A stretch of 64,000 nt of DNA from Verrucomicrobiales bacterium (GTDB lineage: Bacteria > Verrucomicrobiota > Verrucomicrobiia > Limisphaerales > UBA11358). The position numbers and the translations under genes are program-made. The notes beneath the pieces are model-generated. The model saw only the letters and a program-made list of their open reading frames with translations, was not told where the DNA came from and did no database searches. Positions 59,021 to 64,000 of the stretch are shown here, one piece after another (positions within the stretch are counted from its first letter, which is position 1; the number at the start of each line of letters is the position of its first letter). Location of the stretch: the NCBI GenBank assembly GCA_028712475.1, contig JAQTQB010000006.1, positions 108,830-172,829 on the forward strand, read 5' to 3'.

Positions 59021-59203
59021 TCAGGGCAGCGGACGGTTCAGCCAATACATCAGCGCCCCCAATGCCGCCGACACGATCAGGCCGACGACGATTGACCATT
59101 TGAAAATATATTTCTGCTTGCGGCGATACGCCGCTCCGCCCTGGCCCGGCAGCAGGTAAAACCGCTCGGTCTCTTTGTTGCTCCTGGAATTAAACGGCCA
59201 CAT
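59021..59203 (-). CDS. small single-pass membrane protein, 60 aa
   Basis: It starts MWPFNSRSNKETERFYLLPG, then GQGGAAYRRKQKYIFKWSIV with one transmembrane helix and a final WLNRPLP. It is 53 bp upstream of the SurA-like gene on the same strand, so it may be co-transcribed. The positive cluster AYRRKQK on the cytoplasmic side fits a membrane anchor. No family recognised. Confidence 0.6.
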   Translation of the reverse strand: MWPFNSRSNKETERFYLLPGQGGAAYRRKQKYIFKWSIVVGLIVSAALGALMYWLNRPLP

Positions 59204-59288
59204 CTCGTTGCGGACTCTAGCAGAGTCCCCGCCGTCACTCAAGCCGCGCGCTTGCGGTGAAATGTTTTGCCCGCTAATGTTGCACCGC

Positions 59289-60110
59289 ATGAATCTTGAA
59301 GACCATCTGGGCGACATCATCCGCAAAGCGCGGGCGATGAGCAATGTTTCAACCTCCGCTGCGGCAACCACCGCGGGAATTTCCGAAAGCGAGCTTGCCA
59401 TGCTTGAAGAAACCGGGCAGTCCGCGAAGAAAATAAATTTTGCCGCGCTCGCGCCGTTGATCGGCCTGAACGCCGCCAAGCTCGAGGGCGTCGCCAAAGG
59501 CTGGCTGCCGTCGCCAAAAGATTTGAGCGGGTGGCACGAACTTCGCGTGTTCACCACCACCAGCGAAGGCACCACCGTGAACTGCTATCTTGCCTGGGAC
59601 GAAGTCACGCGCGACGCGGCGTTGTTCGACACCGGACTCGACGCGCAGCCGGTTCTGGATTGCATCGCCGCCGAACAGCTCCAGCTCAAACACATTTTCA
59701 TCACGCACTCGCATTGGGATCACGTCGAGGCGCTGCCGAAAATCCGCGAGGCGTGGCCGAAAGCGAAGATTCACAGCGGCTCGAAAAGCGCGCCAGTGGA
59801 CCAGCGCAACAAGACCGCAGAAATCGTCCATCTCGGCGGCCTGCGCGTGACGCATCGCGAGACGCCCGGCCACGCGGAGGACGGCGTGACCTACATGGTC
59901 GGCAACTGGCAGGAGGACGCACCGTATGTGGCCGTGGTGGGCGACGCGATTTTCGCCGGCTCCATGGGACGCGGCAATGACTCGTGGGAGCTGGCGAAAC
60001 AAAAAGTGCGCGAACAGATTTTAACGCTGCCGGCGGAAACCCTGATCTGCCCGGGCCACGGCCCGCTGACGACGGTGGCGGAAGAAAAGGCGCACAATCC
60101 GTTTTTCTGA
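59289..60110 (+). CDS. MBL-fold metallo-hydrolase with N-terminal HTH-like domain
   Basis: A 273-residue protein. Residues 1-75 (LGDIIRKARAMSNVSTSAAA, GISESELAMLEETGQ) look like a Cro/XRE-type helix-turn-helix. Residues from about 80 form a metallo-beta-lactamase fold: HSHWDHVEALPKIREAW (HxHxDH metal site), HRETPGHAEDGVTYMVG and CPGHGPLTT (C-terminal His). Such proteins hydrolyse thioesters, RNA or other substrates; nothing identifies this one. A DNA-binding fusion would be unusual. Confidence 0.85.
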   Translation: MNLEDHLGDIIRKARAMSNVSTSAAATTAGISESELAMLEETGQSAKKINFAALAPLIGLNAAKLEGVAKGWLPSPKDLSGWHELRVFTTTSEGTTVNCYLAWDEVTRDAALFDTGLDAQPVLDCIAAEQLQLKHIFITHSHWDHVEALPKIREAWPKAKIHSGSKSAPVDQRNKTAEIVHLGGLRVTHRETPGHAEDGVTYMVGNWQEDAPYVAVVGDAIFAGSMGRGNDSWELAKQKVREQILTLPAETLICPGHGPLTTVAEEKAHNPFF

Positions 60111-60111
60111 T

Positions 60112-60222
60112 TTGCATTGGCTGATCGACGAGGCAACACGCGAAGGAAAAGCGGCTTTAATTTGCCGGCAAAAACCGGTCGCATTGGTCGTATCGCTTCT
60201 TGCAGGTTTTCAGTTCAGGTTC
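60112..60222 (+). pseudogene. possible Phd/YefM antitoxin remnant
   Basis: Codons read HWLIDEATREGKAALICRQK, then PVALVVSL, which resembles the core of Phd-type antitoxins (L-x-LIDEA-x3-G-x-AI-x-R-x-GKPVA-x-V). There is no ATG, and the frame runs into unrelated sequence ending ARHAPETI. No toxin gene follows. Confidence 0.3.
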
Positions 60223-60335
60223 GTTGTTCATGGCGTGTTCGTTGAAACCATGTTCGCCCGTTCTATCGCGCGTCATGCGCCTGAAACAATTTAGTTTTCT
60301 TACCCGCGTAAATTTTCCACACTGTTGAAAATCTT

Positions 60336-61058
60336 ATGGGCGCACAATGGAAACAAGCCGGGCGCGAAGCAAGCGCGCACAAAAAAGGCCAGATGGTCGT
60401 CAAACTGGTCCGCGAAATCATGGTCGCGGCCAAACTCGGTGGCGCCGACCCCGACCTCAACGCGCGATTGTTTGTCGCCGTCGAGAAGGCCAAGAAGGCC
60501 TCCGTCACCAAGGACACCATCGAGCGCGCCATCAAAAAGGGCGCGGGCATCGGCGAGGAAAAGGTCAGTTACGAGACCGTCGTCTATGAGGGCTACGCGC
60601 CGCACAAGATTCCCGTCGTTGTGGAATGCCTGACCGACAACCGCAACCGCACCGCGCCGGAGATCCGCAATCTGTTCAAGGCTGGTTCGATGGGTCAGCC
60701 CGGCAGCGTCGCGTTTTTCTTCAACCACCTTGGCGTTGTCGAGGCCACGCACCCGGACGCGAACCGTGACGCCGAGGGCGACGCAATTGAAGCCGGCGCG
60801 AATGAAGTCGAGCCGCTCGAAGCCGATGAAGTTCCTGCCGGCCAGAAAGGCGCGCGCTTCCTGACCACCATCAAGGAACTCGATCACGTTTCCAAGGCGT
60901 TGAAGGCGGCGGGCTGGAATGTCATCGCTTCGGAGATGCGCTACGTCGCCAAGGAATTCCGCGAATTGGACGCCGCCGCGCACAAGGATGTCGTGGATTT
61001 TCTCAACGCCCTCGACGACCACGACGACGTGCATCACGTCTATGCGGCGATGAAGTGA
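60336..61058 (+). CDS. yebC: YebC/PmpR (TACO1-like) translation/transcription factor
   Basis: A 240-residue YebC-family protein. The N-terminus MGAQWKQAGREASAHKKGQM replaces the more usual MAGHSKW. Core segments include ADPDLNARLFVAVEKAKKAS, TKDTIERAIKKG, YEGYAPHKIPVVVECLTDNR, RTAPEIRNLFKAGSMGQPGS and the C-terminal DDHDDVHHVY. YebC proteins relieve ribosome stalling or act as regulators. No ruvC lies beside it. Confidence 0.93.
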   Translation: MGAQWKQAGREASAHKKGQMVVKLVREIMVAAKLGGADPDLNARLFVAVEKAKKASVTKDTIERAIKKGAGIGEEKVSYETVVYEGYAPHKIPVVVECLTDNRNRTAPEIRNLFKAGSMGQPGSVAFFFNHLGVVEATHPDANRDAEGDAIEAGANEVEPLEADEVPAGQKGARFLTTIKELDHVSKALKAAGWNVIASEMRYVAKEFRELDAAAHKDVVDFLNALDDHDDVHHVYAAMK

Positions 61059-61096
61059 GCAACGGCATTTTGCAATGGTGCCAGCATTCCGGCAAA

Positions 61097-61477
61097 TCAC
61101 GCTTCCAAATCCTTCAATGCCGCGTTCAGTTCCTTGCTGCTGATTGTGCCGGCGATGTAATGCCCGACCACGCTGCGAAAGCTGTGCGCTTCCACCGGCG
61201 GCATTTTGCGAAGAGTGTCCTGGATGATAGTCCGGCCAATGGCCGCGAACGTGTTGCCGTTGTAAAAACAAAACGGCGCGAGCTTGTGGCATTGGCGGCA
61301 GATGTCCAAAGTTTCCCGCAGCGTAAGCTCGCGAGTGCGTGAGTTCTCCCAGAGTTTTTGGGCGGGTTCGTAACCGTCGGAAGTTGGTTTATGCAGCGCG
61401 TTCTTCGCCTGGCACAATCCAGCGTTGATGACCGCCACGGTCTGCCACGGCCAATCCTTCAACCACAGCCGTTTCAT
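61097..61477 (-). CDS. hypothetical protein, 126 aa, of a two-gene unit
   Basis: It contains KRLWLKDWPWQTVAVINAGL, CRQCHKLAPFCFYNGNTFAA (a CxxC/CxFC-like Cys-His cluster that may bind a metal) and SVVGHYIAGTISSKELNAAL. It overlaps the upstream 61-aa gene by ATGA, so the pair is co-translated. No family recognised. Confidence 0.65.
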   Translation of the reverse strand: MKRLWLKDWPWQTVAVINAGLCQAKNALHKPTSDGYEPAQKLWENSRTRELTLRETLDICRQCHKLAPFCFYNGNTFAAIGRTIIQDTLRKMPPVEAHSFRSVVGHYIAGTISSKELNAALKDLEA

Positions 61478-61659
61478 TTGGTTTTGGAGGCAGTTTTACG
61501 ACGAAGACTGGATTTTATTTTTTGCAGGGTGGCAACGCCTTCGCTCTTGAGATAGCCGCGCCCGGTCTTGGCGAAGACCGGTTCTGGCACGAAGCGATCC
61601 TGAATGCGCAACGCTTCGCGCATCGCCGCCTGAAGATTTTTTTGAACCTGACTGGCCAT
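61474..61659 (-). CDS. small basic protein, 61 aa, of a two-gene unit
   Basis: It starts MASQVQKNLQAAMREALRIQ, then DRFVPEPVFAKTGRGYLKSE, ending in a Lys/Arg/Ser-rich tail (KIKSSLRRKTASKTK). It reads like a small DNA- or RNA-binding or partner protein. Its stop overlaps the 126-aa gene by 4 bp. A longer ORF from 61815 has an implausible N-terminus. Confidence 0.6.
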   Translation of the reverse strand: MASQVQKNLQAAMREALRIQDRFVPEPVFAKTGRGYLKSEGVATLQKIKSSLRRKTASKTK

Positions 61660-61718
61660 GCGCAAAACACTAATGCTCCTTGCGTCGACGGTCAACCCTG
61701 CCTTGACTGCGCTGCGGC

Positions 61719-62105
61719 TCAAGGCAGAACGTGGGCGGGTGTGACGTTGGTGCCGAGCGAGCAAGTCGGAGCTTTGCCAACTCTGCCAATGTGGTAAATG
61801 CCTCCGGAGGGACATGCCGGAATTTTGCCTTCTTTGTTGAGTTTGATGTAAGGCGTCAGGTCGTTGGGGAAATTGATGCGATCACCATTCGTCAGGTGAT
61901 TTACCAGGGCAAACTGATTTGCGGCGGCATCAATTTGGCGAAGATTGTTGATGCAAGTGTTGGCCGGGTTCGTTCTATGTAAACCGACAAAAATAGTCGG
62001 GCTTGATATCCAAATGAGCCAAGCAAAAAAGCCAAGCACGCAAACCAAAATTGTCACCTCTCGAAATCTAAAAGGAGATCGAAAATTATTTTCCTGCACA
62101 CTCAT
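61719..62105 (-). CDS. small pseudopilin-related membrane protein
   Basis: A 128-residue protein with one N-terminal hydrophobic helix (VTILVCVLGFFAWLIWISSP), CINNLRQIDAAANQFALVNH and a Pro-rich end including IPACPSGGIYHIGRVGKAPT. The CINNLRQID pattern and PCPSGG-like loop occur in pseudopilin-like proteins of Verrucomicrobiota, but there is no prepilin cleavage site here. ATG 62105 is preferred to upstream starts. Confidence 0.7.
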   Translation of the reverse strand: MSVQENNFRSPFRFREVTILVCVLGFFAWLIWISSPTIFVGLHRTNPANTCINNLRQIDAAANQFALVNHLTNGDRINFPNDLTPYIKLNKEGKIPACPSGGIYHIGRVGKAPTCSLGTNVTPAHVLP

Positions 62106-62147
62106 CCAATTGAATGAACACCGCCCCGCCAATTCCGTTGCTGGAAT

Positions 62148-63389
62148 TTACCTTCTGCGTTTCGCCGGGCCGAAGTGGTAACCGCCGTGAACGCGGACAG
62201 CGCGGGCTTTGCCGGGGAAACCGCCGGGTTTCGCGCCGGGCTTGCTTTCCTCGAAGAGCGCGGTGTAGGTGTAGTTGAAATTTTCCAGTTTCACGCGCGG
62301 GATCGTCTGGCTGATGAAACGTTCGATGGCGTAAACATGCGGGGCGTCCTCGGCGATCATGATGGTGAACGCGTCGCCGGTGGCCTCCGCGCGGCCCGTG
62401 CGCCCGATGCGATGGATGTAATCCTCCGGGTGCTGTGGAACGTCGTAGTTGACGACATGGCTCACGTCCGCGATGTCCAGCCCGCGCGCGGCGATGTCCG
62501 TGGCGACGAGCACTTCGTATTTGCCTTCGCGAAAGCCCTGCAACGCCTGTTCGCGCTCCTTCTGCGTGCGGTTGGAATGCAGCACGGCCACGGCATGATT
62601 GGCGCGTTTGAGCAGGCCCGCGACGCGGTCCGCGCCGTGTTTCGTCCGGCAGAAAACCAGCACGGAGTTGTAATTCACCCGCTTCAAAAGTTCGAGCAGC
62701 AGGTCGGTCTTCTGCGTGTCGGACACGGGATAGATGACGTGCTTGACCGTTTCCGCCGGCGTGCGGCGTGCGCCGATCTCGATGGTTTCGGGATTGTGCA
62801 TTGCCCATTGGATGAGCGTCTCAATCTGCGGCGGCACGGTGGCGGAGAACAACGAGGTGTGACGCGCCCGCGGACATTTTTCCACGATGCGTCGCACGTC
62901 GGGCAGAAATCCCATGTCGAGCATGCGGTCGGCTTCGTCGAGCACGAGAAATTCCACCTTGTCCAGGCGCAATGTGCCCTGCTCCAGATGATCCAGCAAT
63001 CGTCCAGGCGTGGCGACGACGACATCGGCACCGGCTTTCAATTCATCGTTTTGCTTGCCGTAACCCACGCCGCCGAAGACGACGGTGGTTTTTAGATTGG
63101 TGAAACGGGCGAAATCGTGAAAAGCGGTTTCCACCTGCGCGGCGAGTTCGCGGGTGGGTTCGAGAATGAGCACGCGCGCGCCAGTCGAATTGTGCTGGCC
63201 AAGTTTGGAAAGAATGGGCAGGCCGAACGCGGCGGTCTTGCCGGTGCCGGTCTGGGCGCTGCCGATGACGTCCTTGCCGGACAAAACCAGAGGAATCGCA
63301 CGAAGTTGGATGGGCGTCGGATCAATGTAACCCATCGCCTTGACGCCCTCTAAAATCGCCGGGGCAAGACCTAATTTACTAAAAGCCAT
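62148..63389 (-). CDS. DEAD-box RNA helicase (RhlE-like)
   Basis: A 413-residue helicase. Q-motif region PTPIQLRAIPLVLSGKDVI, motif I GSAQTGTGKTAAFG, Ia PTRELA, II VLDEADRMLDMGF, III SAT, IV-V LVATDIAARGLDIADVSHVV and VI HRIGRTGRAEATGD are all present. The C-terminal tail is basic (KARAVRVHGGYHFGPAKRRR), which suggests RNA binding. RhlE-type helicases act in ribosome assembly and RNA turnover. It is the last complete gene of the window. Confidence 0.95.
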   Translation of the reverse strand: MAFSKLGLAPAILEGVKAMGYIDPTPIQLRAIPLVLSGKDVIGSAQTGTGKTAAFGLPILSKLGQHNSTGARVLILEPTRELAAQVETAFHDFARFTNLKTTVVFGGVGYGKQNDELKAGADVVVATPGRLLDHLEQGTLRLDKVEFLVLDEADRMLDMGFLPDVRRIVEKCPRARHTSLFSATVPPQIETLIQWAMHNPETIEIGARRTPAETVKHVIYPVSDTQKTDLLLELLKRVNYNSVLVFCRTKHGADRVAGLLKRANHAVAVLHSNRTQKEREQALQGFREGKYEVLVATDIAARGLDIADVSHVVNYDVPQHPEDYIHRIGRTGRAEATGDAFTIMIAEDAPHVYAIERFISQTIPRVKLENFNYTYTALFEESKPGAKPGGFPGKARAVRVHGGYHFGPAKRRR

Positions 63390-63891
63390 GGAGCAAGGTT
63401 AGCAGCGAAAATCATTAAGGAAAGCAGCGAATTGGGGCAAAGGTGGCGCGAAAAATTCAAACCGCGAACCACGCCAAACACGCGAACGCTTCTCCCTCTC
63501 CGCCTCGAACGGGGAGATTCCCTTCTCCGCTCTGGGGAGAAGGTGGCCGGAGGCCGGATGAGGTGCCGCGCCCTGATTTCTGCTGATCGCGCGGAGGGTG
63601 AGGTGTCGAATCCAACACAAAATCTTTGACGCGAATTTCACGAATTTCCGCGAATTGATTTCATGCTTGGTAGGGCTGCGTTACCGCGCGCCCTGACTAA
63701 ATGCGCTACGGACTAGAACCGCTTTGGAAGCGGTGAAAGGAATTTGCCAGAGGCAAAGGCCCGCGAGGGCCGAACGCGCGGGAGCAAGTGAGTCCAATTA
63801 ACCCGGCGTTGGCCGATGCAATCGGCCTACGCCGGGAAATCGTCCCACAAAATAATTCTCCCTCTCCTCGCCAAACGAGGAGCAACGGTAT
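63390..63891. other. 502-bp repeat-rich gap
   Basis: No gene is supported. It holds TTTGACGCGAATTTCACGAA (63627 on, same family as 32399-32540), a strong hairpin CCGGCGTTGGCCGAT/ATCGGCCTACGCCGG at about 63802-63836, and paired CTCCCTCTCC-type G/C strings (63493 and 63859) around the gap. These are interspersed-repeat or transposon-adjacent sequences. Confidence 0.7.
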
Positions 63892-64000
63892 TTAATTTTG
63901 GAGTGCAAAGTTAGGATTTTTGAGGGTGTGGTTCATGAGAACGATGAGTTTGCGCATGACGGCGGTGAGCGCAACTTTGGCGGGTTTGCCGGCGGCGCGG
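63892..64000 (-). CDS. IS110-family transposase, C-terminal fragment (cut by window edge)
   Basis: The reverse strand encodes, from the edge, RAAGKPAKVALTAVMRKLIV LMNHTLKN PNFALQN and then TAA. GKPAKVA-x-TAVMRKL is the characteristic C-terminal motif of IS110/IS116-type (Transposase_20) transposases. The rest of the gene lies beyond 64000, so its intactness cannot be judged. Confidence 0.8.
   Translation of the reverse strand, partial: RAAGKPAKVALTAVMRKLIVLMNHTLKNPNFALQN

Noticed and set aside
61474..61815. A 113-residue version of the small basic protein
   Set aside because: The extra N-terminus (MSLRRHLPHWQSWQ..) overlaps the end of the pilin-related gene and reads as antisense-like sequence; ATG 61659 is more plausible.

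Overview
The window looks like chromosomal DNA of a member of the Verrucomicrobiota, probably close to the Pedosphaera/Limisphaera group. That placement is inferred from the mix of features: pseudopilins with an H-x9-DG tail motif, DUF2934 and DUF2007 small proteins, RND and Liv operons of this type, a pyruvate:ferredoxin oxidoreductase paired with a dihydroorotate-dehydrogenase-like protein, and very many palindromic interspersed repeats. No rRNA gene or other decisive marker is present. Most genes are ordinary housekeeping genes on both strands, in short operons, with many 4-bp ATGA/GTGA overlaps.

Layout. 1-3300 is accessory: a PIN/RHH toxin-antitoxin pair cut by the window edge, a two-tyrosine HUH replication protein beside a 28-nt tRNA 3'-end fragment (possible attachment-site scar), and small proteins of unknown role. 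3425-11199 (minus) holds a LuxR-type response regulator, a PAS/GAF histidine kinase, a DHOD-like protein and nifJ. 11577-17538 has a pseudopilin and a TetR-controlled RND efflux operon with a palindromic operator. 18295-22817 is a complete branched-chain amino-acid ABC transporter (SBP, livH, livM, livG, livF). 24356-29157 carries rplM-rpsI, a GNAT enzyme, argC, a methyltransferase and argJ. 29187-31266 is a second accessory patch: a ParD/ParE-type pair placed between argJ and a duplicated decayed argJ tail, followed by an AT-richer PIN(DUF4935)/membrane-protein pair. 31345-38022 (minus) has ilvC, ilvH, an SPFH protein, a yeast-type cytosine deaminase, an ABC ATPase, dnaA with a possible origin, and glnB. 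38516-51583 has ileS, a repeat graveyard (42015-42860), agmatine deiminase, a DUF4230 pseudogene, mpl, gatB, tRNA-Gly(TCC), pyrC and carA. 51656-63389 has FHA, pseudopilin and DUF2007 genes, prfB with its programmed frameshift, trpC, pdxA, a SurA-like foldase, an MBL-fold protein, yebC and a DEAD-box helicase. The right edge holds the C-terminal end of an IS110-type transposase.

The most striking theme is a set of palindromic repeat families that behave like protein-coding insertions. One family (arms starting GTAGGAG or GTAGCAG and ending CTCCTAC or GCTGCTAC) lies in frame inside argJ, trpC and gatB, in two different reading frames, and a fourth copy supplies the only usable start codon of a methyltransferase. 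A different palindrome between the convergent genes trpC and pdxA supplies the TAG stop codon of both. Short tandem-repeat inserts also lie in frame inside ileS, aguA and trpC, and argJ has an extra segment directly before its autocleavage site. Together these suggest that repeat elements are reshaping protein sequences here, much as Rickettsia palindromic elements do. No CRISPR array, rRNA operon or complete insertion sequence was seen.
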